From Rhizobium sp. AAP43 (GTDB lineage Bacteria; Pseudomonadota; Alphaproteobacteria; Rhizobiales; Rhizobiaceae): DNA of 64,000 nucleotides. The notes beneath the pieces were generated by a model. It worked only from the letters and a program-made list of their open reading frames with translations, searched no databases and had not been told where the DNA came from. Position 1 is the stretch's first letter. The number at the start of each line of letters is the position of its first letter. The position numbers and the translations under genes were made by a program. Location: contig NZ_LJHS01000019.1 in assembly GCF_001296045.1 (NCBI RefSeq), positions 124,001 to 188,000 of the forward strand, given 5' to 3'. This document shows positions 30,467 to 39,917 of this stretch, piece after piece.

Positions 30467-31336
30467 ATGAGCTTATTGCACCTGATGATCTCCCCCACAG
30501 TTCGCCTGATTGCCTTCGCCCTCTCATTCGTCGTCGCCCTATCGCCTTGCCTAACAATGGCCGAGGCTGCGGCACCGCCCCACGCGACCATCCTGGTCGA
30601 TGCCGCGACCGGCCAAGTGCTTGAAGCCTCGAATGCGGACCAGCGCGTCTATCCAGCATCACTGACCAAGATGATGACGCTCTATCTGACCTTCGAAGCG
30701 CTGCATTCCGGCAGGCTCAACTGGGACCAGAGACTGGTCGTTTCGAAGAATGCGAATGACAAAGAGCCCTACAAGTTTGCGATCGGCGCCGGAAACACGA
30801 TCACCGTTCGCGAAGCCGTAACGGGCATGGTGGTACTGTCCACCAACGATGCGGCCACTGTTATCGCTGAGACACTTGCCGGTTCGGAAGCAGCCTTCGG
30901 CCAGCTTATGACCGCCAAGGCCCGCGATCTGGGCATGGCGAACACTGTATTCACCAATCCGTCCGGCCTGCCCGATCCCGCGCAGGTGACGACCGCCACC
31001 GATATGGCACGCCTAGGCCTGGCGCTGATCCGAGACTTTCCCGAGGAATACAAGCTGTTCACTCTGCGGAACATGACATTTCGCAGCATGAAATTGCGCG
31101 GCCACAACGCCTTTCTGACACAATACCCCGGCGCAGACGGCATCAAGACCGGCTATACAAAAGCATCCGGCTACAACATCGTCACCTCAGCCACCAGAGG
31201 CGGCCGCCGTCTGGTCGGCGTCGTGATGGGCGCCAGAAGCGGTGAGGCGCGGACGGAAGAAATCGTTGGCATATTCGAACGATATCTTGGACCGCGCATG
31301 ATCCAGGACATTACCAATGTAAAGGCAAAGCCATGA
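30467..31336 (+). CDS. D-alanyl-D-alanine carboxypeptidase (penicillin-binding protein, S11 family)
   Basis: Periplasmic serine carboxypeptidase that trims peptidoglycan stem peptides. A signal peptide precedes the mature start near AEAAAPPHATILVDA. The three active-site motifs are SLTK, STN (VVLSTNDAA) and KTG (GIKTGYTKASG). The start is uncertain: ATGs at 30467 and 30485 both lack a good ribosome site, and the open frame reaches back to a TTG at 30440. It is short (about 289 residues) and lacks a SPOR domain or clear anchor helix. It overlaps pepT by 4 bases. Confidence 0.92.
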   Translation: MSLLHLMISPTVRLIAFALSFVVALSPCLTMAEAAAPPHATILVDAATGQVLEASNADQRVYPASLTKMMTLYLTFEALHSGRLNWDQRLVVSKNANDKEPYKFAIGAGNTITVREAVTGMVVLSTNDAATVIAETLAGSEAAFGQLMTAKARDLGMANTVFTNPSGLPDPAQVTTATDMARLGLALIRDFPEEYKLFTLRNMTFRSMKLRGHNAFLTQYPGADGIKTGYTKASGYNIVTSATRGGRRLVGVVMGARSGEARTEEIVGIFERYLGPRMIQDITNVKAKP

Positions 31337-32568
31337 CGGACACTGTTCTCGACCGACTTCTTCGCTACGTGGTGATTGACACCCAGTCCGATCCGACCTC
31401 GGACAGCCAGCCCTCGACAGAGAAGCAGAAAGACCTCGCCCGTGTTCTGGTCGAGGAATTGCTTGGACTCGGCCTGACCGACGCCCACATGGACGAGCAC
31501 GGCAACGTCTATGCCACCATTCCCTCGAACTCCGACAAGGACGTTCCGGTCATCTGCTTCTGCTCGCATATGGACACCGCCCCGGACTTCACCGGGACCG
31601 GCGTGAAACCGCAGTTGGTCCGGAATTATCAGGGTGGAGACATCAGGCTTATCGGTGATACGAGCCAGGTAATCCGGGTCGCAAGCCATCCCGAACTTCT
31701 GAACCAGATTGGCAACGACATTGTCACCACTGACGGCACAACCTTGCTCGGCGCGGACGACAAGGCCGGCATCGCCGAAATCATGACTGCCGCTGCCATC
31801 CTGATCGCCAATCCGGACATCCGGCACGGCACGATCAAGATCCTCTTCACAACCGATGAAGAGATCGGCCGAGGCGCTGACAAGGTGAATCTGGAAAAAC
31901 TCGGCGCACGCTTCGCCTATACGATGGACGGCAGCACCGTCGGCGAGATCGAAAACGAGACGTTTTCGGCCGACGGCGTGACGATCGACATCACCGGCCT
32001 CGCCATGCATCCCGGCTACGCCAAGGACAAGATGGAAAACGCGATCAAGATCGCCAGCGACATCGTCGCCCGTCTGCCGCGTGACATGGCACCGGAAACG
32101 ACGGATGGCCGCATCGGCTTCATTCATCCCGTTGGCATCTCCGGCAGCATGGAATCGGCGCATATCCAATTGATCCTGCGGGATTTTACCGAAGAAGGCC
32201 TGAGGGAAAAGGAAGCATTGCTGCGGGCGATCACCACGGACGTCTTGGCGACCTATCCGGGCTCGACCCATACGTTCCAGGTCAAGCATCAGTATCGCAA
32301 CATGAAGCAGGTGCTCGATCAGCATCCTGAAATCATGGACAACCTTGCCGAGGCCGTACGCCGCGTCGGCCTCGAACCCGTTCAGCACAGCATCCGGGGC
32401 GGCACCGACGGCTCACGGCTTTCCTTCATGGGCTTGCCCTGCCCCAATATCTATACGGGCGGCCACGCCTATCACTCGCCGCTCGAATGGGTCAGCGTTC
32501 AGGATATGGAAAAGTCGGTCGAAACGATCGTCGAACTGGTCCGGGTCTGGGAAGAACGCGCAGCCTGA
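31333..32568 (+). CDS. pepT: Peptidase T (tripeptide aminopeptidase)
   Basis: M20-family dinuclear zinc aminopeptidase acting on tripeptides in the cytoplasm. The 411 residues show the zinc ligands in CFCSHMDTAPD, LLGADDKAGIAEI, FTTDEEIGRGAD, and the C-terminal TGGHAYHSPLEWV, plus IRGGTDGSRLSFMG. It starts in an ATGA overlap with the carboxypeptidase gene. The pairing suggests recycling of cell-wall or imported peptides, which is inference. Confidence 0.95.
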   Translation: MTDTVLDRLLRYVVIDTQSDPTSDSQPSTEKQKDLARVLVEELLGLGLTDAHMDEHGNVYATIPSNSDKDVPVICFCSHMDTAPDFTGTGVKPQLVRNYQGGDIRLIGDTSQVIRVASHPELLNQIGNDIVTTDGTTLLGADDKAGIAEIMTAAAILIANPDIRHGTIKILFTTDEEIGRGADKVNLEKLGARFAYTMDGSTVGEIENETFSADGVTIDITGLAMHPGYAKDKMENAIKIASDIVARLPRDMAPETTDGRIGFIHPVGISGSMESAHIQLILRDFTEEGLREKEALLRAITTDVLATYPGSTHTFQVKHQYRNMKQVLDQHPEIMDNLAEAVRRVGLEPVQHSIRGGTDGSRLSFMGLPCPNIYTGGHAYHSPLEWVSVQDMEKSVETIVELVRVWEERAA

Positions 32569-32584
32569 TTGAGTGCGCGAACAG

Positions 32585-32605
32585 CGGCGGCCTATTCGGC
32601 CGCCG
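32585..32605. terminator. Hairpin between convergent pepT and herA-like genes
   Basis: CGGCGGCC and GGCCGCCG form an 8-bp stem around TATTC, overlapping the stop codon of the minus-strand ATPase gene. There is no T-tract, so a terminator role is tentative. Confidence 0.35.
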
Positions 32606-34121
32606 TCTGCGCTGGCGCATCGCCATCCATCAGATTGGGATCACCCGGCCGGGTCTCGGCTTCGAGATCCGGGAAGGCAACGATGCGCTTACCGGCAAAA
32701 TCGGTATGCACCACCACCAGCCCCTGCTCTTCGAAATAGCCGAGAAGACGCCGTGCCCGGCGCGCTGAATGCGTGCCATAGGCCTTGGCGATCCGCGGAT
32801 CGGATGGGCATTCCTCCTGGCGCAGGGCCGCCTTTGCCAGAAGAAGGAAAACGCCCTGCAGATCGTCGGAAACGCGAACAGAAAGCTCGAGCGCCTGCGC
32901 CCAGCCTTCGCTGGCAGCCGTCTCCTCGTCGACACCAGCCCTGGCAATCGCGACGCGACGGCGGAATTCGCCCATCGGCATCGGCGGACCGTTAACGCGG
33001 CGCATACGCGCCCGCACCAGAAACTCCTGATAGAGAACACTGTCCGTGCGATAGGCTGCCTGCGGATCGCTCAGAATTTCCGCCAGAACCGCCGAAAGCC
33101 GATCCTCTCGTTCTTCCGCCGACATCTCCGGCGTCCTCGGCGCGCTTTCAGCCGCCGAGGACATCCCGGACAGCGGTGTCGACCGGGACAATTCCGCGAG
33201 AATATCCGTCGTCGGTCGGGGTGCAGGTGCTGTACGCCGAACGACCGGCCGCGTGAACTCCTCCGGGTCAGGCGTGAAGATCAGGTCCTCGACGTCCTGT
33301 GGCGCATCTGGCAAGGGCATCAGCATCGGCGACGAAGAGCGCGCCGAGGTCTCGACCGCGCCGATCACGATCGGCAGCGGACGACGCGACATCGCCGGCC
33401 CGAGAGCGACGAAGTTGCCGCGCTGCAGATCGCGGAACATTTCCGCTTGACGGCGATCCATACCGAGCAAGTCGGCCGCACGCGCCATGTCGATATCGAG
33501 GAAGGTTCGGCCCATCAGAAAGTTTGACGCTTCCGCCGCGACGTTCTTCGCAAGCTTTGCGAGGCGCTGTGTCGCGATCACACCCGCCAGACCACGCTTT
33601 CGACCACGGCACATCAGATTGGTCATGGCACCCAGCGACATCTTGCGCGCATCCTCGGAAACATCTCCGCCCACCGAAGGCGCAAACATCTGCGCCTCGT
33701 CGACAACGACAAGCACAGGGAACCAGAATTCTCGATCCGCATCGAAGAGACCATTGAGGAATGCGGCCGCAGCACGCATCTGCTGCTCGATATCGAGACC
33801 TTCCAGCGTCAACACACAGGAGACACGATGGCGTCGGATGCGGTCCGCAATACCCGCGAGCTCGGCTTCAGTCCGCTCGCCGTCCACGACCACATGGCCG
33901 TATTTGTCGGACAGCGTGACGAAGTCGCCCTCGGGATCGATGATGACTTGCTGGACCCATTGGGCCGACTGCTCGAGCAAGCGGCGCAGAAGATGCGACT
34001 TGCCGGAGCCGGAATTGCCCTGAACCAGAAGACGCGTTGCCAGCAGCTCCTCGATATCGAGCTTTGCAGGCTGGCCGCCCTGCACCGTTCCCATATCGAT
34101 TCCGACTTTCACTGACGCCAC
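32592..34121 (-). CDS. HerA-type AAA+ ATPase (DUF87)
   Basis: Predicted HerA/FtsK-superfamily translocase or helicase, 509 residues. The P-loop is LVQGNSGSGKSHLL (about 33-46), Walker B is VLVVVDEAQMFAP, and an arginine-rich sensor region follows (MCRGRKRGLAGVIATQRLAKL). The C-terminal 200 residues contain a proline-rich stretch and a winged-helix-like part (RRARRLLGYFEEQGLVVV). It starts with GTG at 34121 or, better placed behind AAGGGT, GTG at 34112. No nuclease partner (NurA) is adjacent, so it is not a canonical HerA-NurA pair. Confidence 0.85.
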   Translation of the reverse strand: MASVKVGIDMGTVQGGQPAKLDIEELLATRLLVQGNSGSGKSHLLRRLLEQSAQWVQQVIIDPEGDFVTLSDKYGHVVVDGERTEAELAGIADRIRRHRVSCVLTLEGLDIEQQMRAAAAFLNGLFDADREFWFPVLVVVDEAQMFAPSVGGDVSEDARKMSLGAMTNLMCRGRKRGLAGVIATQRLAKLAKNVAAEASNFLMGRTFLDIDMARAADLLGMDRRQAEMFRDLQRGNFVALGPAMSRRPLPIVIGAVETSARSSSPMLMPLPDAPQDVEDLIFTPDPEEFTRPVVRRTAPAPRPTTDILAELSRSTPLSGMSSAAESAPRTPEMSAEEREDRLSAVLAEILSDPQAAYRTDSVLYQEFLVRARMRRVNGPPMPMGEFRRRVAIARAGVDEETAASEGWAQALELSVRVSDDLQGVFLLLAKAALRQEECPSDPRIAKAYGTHSARRARRLLGYFEEQGLVVVHTDFAGKRIVAFPDLEAETRPGDPNLMDGDAPAQTAAE

Positions 34122-34300
34122 CCTTGCATGCTCACAGACTCAGACCGACCGACACGGCTTGCCAGACATTCCCTGCTTTAGCAAAAAATTCACCCTGCTA
34201 CGCAGCGAAAGACACGGCATCAACAAGGAATTTCCGACCGCCGATCCCGACGACGGCATGGATCGCGCATCACCAGGGATGCACGATCCATTCATGCGGC
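34122..34300. other. Intergenic, no feature seen
   Basis: The stretch between the ATPase gene and the DUF1127 gene holds no convincing ORF, repeat or strong hairpin. Confidence 0.3.
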
Positions 34301-34534
34301 TCACACTCTGAGATCCCAGAGAGAGAGCCGCCGTGGACTCAACTCCTCGTCCAGGGGCAAACCGATATCCCGCAGCATGCGCGGGGGCAGCCCGGAGACT
34401 GAATTGTTCATCGTGCGGCGGCGCAAGAGGCCCTCCAGCAGCGCAAAGACCATGCGCCGCCCACCGAACCGCTGAAGCAGCTCGTCGATCCTTTCGTTCA
34501 AGGGAATTTCAATCAGAGATTGTTCTTGAGACAT
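34301..34534 (-). CDS. DUF1127 (YjiS-like) small protein
   Basis: The 77-residue protein begins MSQEQSLIEIPLNERI. Its C-terminal signature LPPRMLRDIGLPLDEEL matches the DUF1127 domain. Small DUF1127 proteins in Agrobacterium have been linked to phosphate, small-RNA and stress physiology. An in-frame ATG at 34627 would add 31 residues, but they do not look like the family. Confidence 0.75.
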   Translation of the reverse strand: MSQEQSLIEIPLNERIDELLQRFGGRRMVFALLEGLLRRRTMNNSVSGLPPRMLRDIGLPLDEELSPRRLSLWDLRV

Positions 34535-34677
34535 GACTTGACCATCCCGGTTCGCGACAGCGACCAGGTCCTTTCGGTTGAAAAAATGATAGATGTCGGC
34601 CGGAAGAACGCGATGACACGCGCGCATCGACCTATCGGATCAAAAATTTGAGAAAGACGCCTAAACGGCTGGGAAAA

Positions 34678-34691
34678 GAGCCTAGAGGCTC
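34678..34691 (-). terminator. Short terminator overlapping the small-ORF stop codon
   Basis: On the minus strand GAGCC-TCTA-GGCTC is followed directly by TTTTCCC (34677-34671). It begins within the TGA of the 27-codon ORF at 34690-34773. The 5-bp stem is short, but position and T-run fit an intrinsic terminator. Confidence 0.5.
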
Positions 34692-34773
34692 ATCGGGTGC
34701 ATAGCACCGGCATATATACCGGGGCCGATACCGATCCGCCAGAAAGGCGCATGAACGAATGAAAATGAGTCAT
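34690..34773 (-). CDS. Putative 27-residue small protein with strong ribosome site
   Basis: The ATG at 34773 follows a full AGGAGG (34785-34780) at 6 bases, the strongest ribosome site I noted in the window. The peptide starts MTHFHSFMRL and ends PVYMPVLCTR. A possible promoter (TTGTCG, 17 bases, CATGTT) lies in the 140 bases upstream, and a short terminator overlaps the stop. It sits between murI and the DUF1127 gene on the same strand. It could be an independent small protein or a leader peptide. I recognise no family. Confidence 0.45.
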   Translation of the reverse strand: MTHFHSFMRLSGGSVSAPVYMPVLCTR

Positions 34774-34915
34774 ATGTCGCCTCCTGTAAGTTGAGAGTTG
34801 CGGATGGCGAAAACATGCCACGGGATTCTTCGCCCGACAAGACTGCAATCGAGAATTGCGTGAAAATGCCCGGTAGCGTGGCAAGACTGCAACATAATGT
34901 CGCAGTCGGCGCGGC
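34774..34915 (-). promoter_or_regulatory. Upstream region of the small ORF, possible promoter
   Basis: Between the murI stop and the small ORF. On the minus strand TTGTCG and CATGTT are spaced by 17 bases and end about 35 bases before the ATG, roughly matching the rhizobial CTTGAC-N17-CTATAT pattern. No experimental support is available. Confidence 0.3.
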
Positions 34916-35767
34916 TCAAACCAGACCGCCGACCGGCGGAGCGACAGACAGGCCCATGCCCTGCATCAGGCGACGGGTGGCGAAGTCCTGGCTTCCCGAA
35001 GTAAAGATGGCAAAATCAAAACCGTCGGGATGCTCAGCGCCCTCGACTTGGGGCACGAGGCGGCGCGCCTGGCGTGCGATGGCCTCGGCCGGATCGAGCC
35101 AATCCACCGGCCAAGGCGCCAACCTGCGAAAGACATTGGCGAGAAAAGGATAATGCGTACAGGCAAGCACCACGATATCGGTGCGCGCGCCATCCTGCTC
35201 AACGAAGCAGGGCGCGATCTCGGCAAGCACGTCGGCGTCGTCAACGGCATCGCCACGAATATAAGCTTCTGCGATCCGGGCGAGGTTTTCAGATCCGACA
35301 AGCCGGACATGGCATTGAGAGGCGAAGGACTGGATAAGGTCACGCGTGTAGGCACGTTTGACGGTTCCAGGCGTCGCCAACACCGATACGAGCCCAGATC
35401 GCGTCCGCTCCGCAGCGGGCTTGATCGCCGGCACGGTTCCGATGAACCGCATCGTTGGAAAGGCCAGCCGAAGCTCGGCACCAGCCAGTGTGAACGCGGT
35501 GTTGCAGGCCACAATCACCGCTTCGGGATCGTACCGATCGAGCAGCCTGTCAAAAAGATTGACGATCCTCGCCTTGAGCGGCGCTTCCTCCCAACCGCCA
35601 TACGGAAATCCCGCATCATCCGCGACATAGATGAAGCCGCGCTCGGGCATCAGAAGGCGCGCCTCACGCAGAACGGTCAGCCCACCGATACCAGAATCGA
35701 AGACGAGGATCGGCTTCGAGCCGACCGTATCGCTATTACTTGCCGGCGCCTTCGTCATTCGATCCAT
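34916..35767 (-). CDS. murI: Glutamate racemase
   Basis: Makes D-glutamate for peptidoglycan. The 283 residues carry both catalytic cysteines, in [10 protein letters not shown] and [10 protein letters not shown], and the N-terminal [12 protein letters not shown]. The frame overlaps the end of trmJ by 32 bases from the first ATG (35767), or 23 bases if ATG at 35758 (MTKAPAS) is used. The overlap indicates coupled translation. Confidence 0.95.
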   Translation of the reverse strand: MDRMTKAPASNSDTVGSKPILVFDSGIGGLTVLREARLLMPERGFIYVADDAGFPYGGWEEAPLKARIVNLFDRLLDRYDPEAVIVACNTAFTLAGAELRLAFPTMRFIGTVPAIKPAAERTRSGLVSVLATPGTVKRAYTRDLIQSFASQCHVRLVGSENLARIAEAYIRGDAVDDADVLAEIAPCFVEQDGARTDIVVLACTHYPFLANVFRRLAPWPVDWLDPAEAIARQARRLVPQVEGAEHPDGFDFAIFTSGSQDFATRRLMQGMGLSVAPPVGGLV

Positions 35768-36569
35768 CTTCCGCCACCACAGCCTTTATCGATGTGTTGA
35801 TCTGCCCAGGCCGCGAAAAGCGGTCGAGCGACGTAATCACACCGCGAACCACATGGATTTCAGGCGTCGTGAAGGCCCGCCGGGTGAACACGGCGCGCAG
35901 ATTGTCGATCATCCTCGGCTTTTTGTTGGCAGGATGAAAATACCCCCTGATGTCGAGTGCCTGCTCCAGGTGTTCGAACATGCCGATCACCTCCTCTTTC
36001 GTGGCCTGCGGCTGCTGCGGCGCGTCAAACGGCACGGCATGCGGGTCCTCGATCTCGGACTTCATCCATTCATAGGACATCAGAAGCACAGCCTGGGCGA
36101 TATTGAGTGAGGCGAAGGCCGGATTGACCGGGAAGGTGACGATTTCGTCGGCAAGCGCCACATCCTCGTTCGATAGGCCCGATTTTTCCCGTCCGAACAG
36201 GATACCGGTCTTCTCGCCCGAACGGAACCGCTTGCGAAGCGTCTCTGCAGCGGTCACCGGTGAGCGCACGGGTTTGAAGCCGTCGCGAAAGCGTGCCGTG
36301 GTCGCATAGACGAAGTTCAGATCGGCAACAGCCTCTTCCAGCGTGTCGAACACCACGGTACCGTCGATGACGTGGTCTGCCTTCGCAGCTGCAGACCGGG
36401 CCTTATCGGAAGGCCAGCCGTCGCGGGGATTAACCAGCCGCAACTCAGCCAGTCCGAAATTTGCCATGGCCCGAGCCACCATTCCGATGTTTTCGCCGAG
36501 CTGCGGCTCCACCAAAATGATCGCCGGCCCCTCGGCCAGCATTTTGCGCTCGCTATTCGTTCCCGCCAT
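35736..36569 (-). CDS. trmJ: TrmJ-type tRNA (cytidine/uridine-2'-O-)methyltransferase
   Basis: SPOUT-family methyltransferase, probably modifying position 32 of tRNA. Of its 277 residues, the N-terminal [21 protein letters not shown], the middle [14 protein letters not shown] and the knot [17 protein letters not shown] are typical TrmH/TrmJ motifs. A C-terminal extension of about 100 residues is present, as in TrmJ. It is upstream of and overlapping murI. Confidence 0.9.
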   Translation of the reverse strand: MAGTNSERKMLAEGPAIILVEPQLGENIGMVARAMANFGLAELRLVNPRDGWPSDKARSAAAKADHVIDGTVVFDTLEEAVADLNFVYATTARFRDGFKPVRSPVTAAETLRKRFRSGEKTGILFGREKSGLSNEDVALADEIVTFPVNPAFASLNIAQAVLLMSYEWMKSEIEDPHAVPFDAPQQPQATKEEVIGMFEHLEQALDIRGYFHPANKKPRMIDNLRAVFTRRAFTTPEIHVVRGVITSLDRFSRPGQINTSIKAVVAEDGSNDEGAGK

Positions 36570-36635
36570 GACATGCCCTTTTGAGATTACCGGGCTCCCC
36601 TTGGCACAAAATCACCGAACCATAAAGAGCCTGAC

Positions 36636-37217
36636 TTATTCCTTGGGCCAGGCACCGGTAACACGGAAGGTGAGATAGTCTCGCGTAAAATCGGCATATT
36701 CGTTCTTGACGGAGGTCGACACATCCCCGCCGTTATAGTCGCGGTTCCAGAAATTATCGATCACCGCGCGACCACCCTCTTCGATGACATGGAAGATCAC
36801 CCCAGGCTTTGACAAATCCGGTGTCAGACCGAAGCAGGATACCGCGTCGAAATAGACGGAGACGGGCGTGATGTCGCCGGATTTGGTCCCTGCTTCAATT
36901 CGAACCTTTTCAAGCTCACAGGAATCCTGACCACCAATGATGACATCATAACCGGTCATATAGCCGGCACCATCCTGGAGCTCATCCGTCTTCTGCGCAA
37001 GCCGGTACACCTCCACGAAGCTCTGGCTGTAGATCGTCGAAAGGAGCGTATCGTCGAAATAGCCGGACGCCTGCGCATCAGGTCCGCCCGCCTCTTTCCA
37101 ACCGGCAACGCGCATGAGCACCTTGACGGGATCGCTCGGCTCGGAAGCCATGACGGTAGCTGCCGGGAGCGAAAGCAGCATGATCAGAGATCCGGTCAAC
37201 ACTCGGATCAATCTCAT
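36636..37217 (-). CDS. Exported protein, tandem paralogue 2
   Basis: The 193-residue protein has a signal peptide cleaved near VMASEPSD. It shares with the gene just upstream the pattern SQSFVEVYRLA, TGYDVIIGGQDSCELEKVRIE, FDAVSCFGL and VIFHVIEEGGRAVIDN, including two conserved cysteines that could form a disulfide. A 4-base ATGA overlap links it to that gene. The fold resembles small DUF3828-like exported proteins, but I cannot name a family. Confidence 0.78.
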   Translation of the reverse strand: MRLIRVLTGSLIMLLSLPAATVMASEPSDPVKVLMRVAGWKEAGGPDAQASGYFDDTLLSTIYSQSFVEVYRLAQKTDELQDGAGYMTGYDVIIGGQDSCELEKVRIEAGTKSGDITPVSVYFDAVSCFGLTPDLSKPGVIFHVIEEGGRAVIDNFWNRDYNGGDVSTSVKNEYADFTRDYLTFRVTGAWPKE

Positions 37218-37738
37218 TGACCGCCAACCGCGAGCAGTTCCTCCTTGATCGACGTGCCCGACACGTGATCCACGACTGGATAAATATCGTCGATGACAGG
37301 CCGCCCATCTTCTGTCTCAACGTGAAAGATCAGGACCGTATCCTGCTGGTATTCGGCTTCCTTGCCGAAACAGCCGCGGTTCTTGAAAAGTGCGGTTACC
37401 TGCCCGTCTCCATCATTCTCGATACGGATATCCTCGAATGGGCAACCGTCCTGCCCCTGGGCAATCGGATCATAGGAAAAAGGAAAACCGGTGGTTTCGC
37501 CGTCTGCTATATCATAAGGCGGATTTTTCGATGCCTTGTAAAATGCCTCAGCGAAGCTCTTGCTGAACACGCGGTCTAGCCGATCCTTGCTGAAGACTTC
37601 CTCGTACTCGCCGCCCTCATCCCAATTGCGCGCAGTCGCCTCCACCACCTCTCGCACAGGATCCGTGTCATCAACGGCGTAGGCAAAAGGAGCAACCAGC
37701 AAATAGGACGAAAGGACGGCAGGCAGGACGCGCTTCAT
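37214..37738 (-). CDS. Exported protein, tandem paralogue 1
   Basis: Starts [21 protein letters not shown], a clear signal peptide, giving 174 residues; the longer frame to 37870 has no such leader. Residues [36 protein letters not shown] and [17 protein letters not shown] align with the downstream gene, showing an old tandem duplication. Role unknown, probably periplasmic. Confidence 0.8.
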   Translation of the reverse strand: MKRVLPAVLSSYLLVAPFAYAVDDTDPVREVVEATARNWDEGGEYEEVFSKDRLDRVFSKSFAEAFYKASKNPPYDIADGETTGFPFSYDPIAQGQDGCPFEDIRIENDGDGQVTALFKNRGCFGKEAEYQQDTVLIFHVETEDGRPVIDDIYPVVDHVSGTSIKEELLAVGGQ

Positions 37739-38015
37739 GGGACCTCTCCGGGCAGACGGTGTTGGGCATCGATATCCGGTCACACACAGACAGACAGTCG
37801 CCGGATCTGCTGCCAGTCCTAGCGCAATATTACGCCGCAATCTCGGACCAAGATTGGCACGACACGCCATGACCGGACGGCGAAAGTTCTATCCCCGAAT
37901 TTCGCTGAATTCGCCCTCTCCTGTTTGCCTTGCTGTGAGAGAATGTTATAGGCAGCCATCGGCAGGGCGCCCTCCCCGCGCTCGGGCCACAGGCTCCAAC
38001 CCCGTGAGGATATTC

Positions 38016-39230
38016 ATGAGCAAGATCAAGGTAGCCAACCCGGTCGTCGATCTCGACGGCGACGAGATGACCCGCATCATTTGGCAGTTCATCAAGGAAA
38101 AGCTGATCCTGCCCTATCTCGATCTCGATATCGAATATTACGACCTCTCGGTGGAAAACCGCGATGCGACCAATGACCAGGTAACGGTCGATGCTGCCCA
38201 CGCCATCAAGAAGCATGGCGTCGGCATCAAGTGCGCGACGATCACACCGGATGAGCAGCGCGTGAAGGAATTCAACCTGAAGGAAATGTGGAAGAGCCCG
38301 AACGGCACAATCCGCAACATCCTCGGCGGCGTGATCTTCCGCGAGCCGATCATCTGCAAGAACGTGCCCCGCCTCGTTCCCGGCTGGACCAAGCCGATCG
38401 TCGTTGGCCGTCATGCCTTCGGTGATCAGTACAAGGCAACCGACTTCAAGTTCCCCGGCAAGGGCAAGCTGACGATCAAGTTCGTCGGCGAAGATGGCGA
38501 AGTCATCGAAAAGGAAGTCTACAACGCGCCTGGCGCCGGCGTTGCCATGGCGATGTACAACCTCGACGAATCGATCCGCGAATTCGCACGCGCCTCGATG
38601 ATGTACGGCCTGATGCGCAAGTGGCCGGTCTATCTGTCGACCAAGAACACCATCCTCAAGGCCTATGATGGTCGCTTCAAGGATATCTTCGAAGAAGTCT
38701 ATCAGACAGAATTCAAGGCGAAGTTCGACGAAGTCGGCATCGTTTACGAACACCGCCTGATCGACGACATGGTCGCTTCCGCTCTGAAGTGGTCGGGTGG
38801 TTACGTCTGGGCCTGCAAGAACTATGACGGCGACGTTCAGTCAGACACCGTGGCACAGGGCTTCGGCTCGCTTGGCCTGATGACCTCTGTGCTCCTGTCG
38901 CCCGATGGCCGCACGGTTGAAGCTGAAGCGGCCCACGGCACGGTAACGCGTCACTACCGCCAGCATCAGAAGGGTCAGGAAACCTCGACCAACTCGATCG
39001 CCTCGATCTTCGCCTGGACCCGTGGCCTCGCCCACCGCGCCAAACTGGACGACAATGCCGAGCTCGCCAACTTCGCAACGACGCTCGAAAAGGTCTGCAT
39101 CGACACCGTTGAAGCCGGTTACATGACCAAAGACCTGGCGCTGCTCATCGGTCCCGATCAGCCGTGGCTGTCGACCACCGCCTTCCTGGACAAGGTGGAC
39201 GAAAACCTCAAGAAGGCCATGGCGGCCTGA
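38016..39230 (+). CDS. icd: NADP-dependent isocitrate dehydrogenase
   Basis: TCA-cycle enzyme converting isocitrate to 2-oxoglutarate. I chose [21 protein letters not shown] at 38016, with GAGGA 6 bases upstream, giving 404 residues of the eukaryote-like homodimeric type. The longer upstream frame is spurious. Catalytic-site residues are in [20 protein letters not shown] and [20 protein letters not shown] binds the nucleotide. It ends in a shared terminator. Confidence 0.98.
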   Translation: MSKIKVANPVVDLDGDEMTRIIWQFIKEKLILPYLDLDIEYYDLSVENRDATNDQVTVDAAHAIKKHGVGIKCATITPDEQRVKEFNLKEMWKSPNGTIRNILGGVIFREPIICKNVPRLVPGWTKPIVVGRHAFGDQYKATDFKFPGKGKLTIKFVGEDGEVIEKEVYNAPGAGVAMAMYNLDESIREFARASMMYGLMRKWPVYLSTKNTILKAYDGRFKDIFEEVYQTEFKAKFDEVGIVYEHRLIDDMVASALKWSGGYVWACKNYDGDVQSDTVAQGFGSLGLMTSVLLSPDGRTVEAEAAHGTVTRHYRQHQKGQETSTNSIASIFAWTRGLAHRAKLDDNAELANFATTLEKVCIDTVEAGYMTKDLALLIGPDQPWLSTTAFLDKVDENLKKAMAA

Positions 39231-39255
39231 TTGAATCGATCCAAGATCGCATGAC

Positions 39256-39286
39256 AAAACCCGGTCACGAAAGTGGCCGGGTTTTT
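39256..39286. terminator. Shared bidirectional terminator, icd / 39285 gene
   Basis: AAAACCCGGTCAC and GTGGCCGGGTTTT form a 13-bp stem (one G-U in the RNA) capped by GAAA. T-runs are present on both strands. It overlaps the stop codon of the convergent minus-strand gene. Confidence 0.92.
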
Positions 39287-39785
39287 ACGTTTCGTCGCCA
39301 TCTTCAGCGGCATCAATCGCCTCAAAGCGCTGACGAATGCTGCGCCCCAGTCTCTGACCGGAGATGTTCAAACCACCGATGGGAAGATCGAAACTTTCGA
39401 GCCGCTCCGGATCGTCTTCGTTGACATAGCGGATGGCAACGATCCAACGCCCACCGGCACGCCGCTGCGCCACATCAACGATATTGACCCAACCGATCCG
39501 GGTATCTGTCGGAAAATGAATGATTTCTTCGTCATTCAATTCGATAACGGGCTTCATGGCCGCCATCAGACGCTTCAGCCCCCTATGGAGAGCCACATAG
39601 CTACCAACGAAAAACAACAGATACAGAAGAAAAGAGAGGGAGGCCCAGTTCCCGGCCAGCAACTGGCTAAGCAGCCCCCCTGCGGCGATCGCAATCATGA
39701 TCGCCGCGGTAACGGCAAACATCAGGCCCGGCGCACGGCGCGGATAGGCAATCTGGACGTTTAATGACAACGGTTCAGTGGGCAT
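39285..39785 (-). CDS. Two-TM membrane protein, STM3941-like
   Basis: The 166-residue protein has membrane segments at about 20-42 and 46-68. The soluble C-terminal part has AMKPVIELNDEEIIHFP and IGWVNIVDVAQRR, a PH-like arrangement seen in the STM3941 family. The truncated gene at 1-390 shares this layout. Role unknown. Confidence 0.75.
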   Translation of the reverse strand: MPTEPLSLNVQIAYPRRAPGLMFAVTAAIMIAIAAGGLLSQLLAGNWASLSFLLYLLFFVGSYVALHRGLKRLMAAMKPVIELNDEEIIHFPTDTRIGWVNIVDVAQRRAGGRWIVAIRYVNEDDPERLESFDLPIGGLNISGQRLGRSIRQRFEAIDAAEDGDET

Positions 39786-39917
39786 GAAATCTCATATCGC
39801 GATGTAGCCCTCTCCACAATTGTTGACCGTCCTGAGCTCAACAGTGCTTTCGCCTTCGGCACGTCCGCCCGACGACCTCATCGCGGGAGATCGTTCACGC
39901 CCGACCCGAGACGATGA

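Noticed and set aside
37737-38015. 93-residue N-terminal extension of isocitrate dehydrogenase
   Set aside because: The extension is Arg/Pro-rich and overlaps the divergent promoter region. The ATG at 38016 has a good ribosome site and yields the standard 404-residue enzyme.
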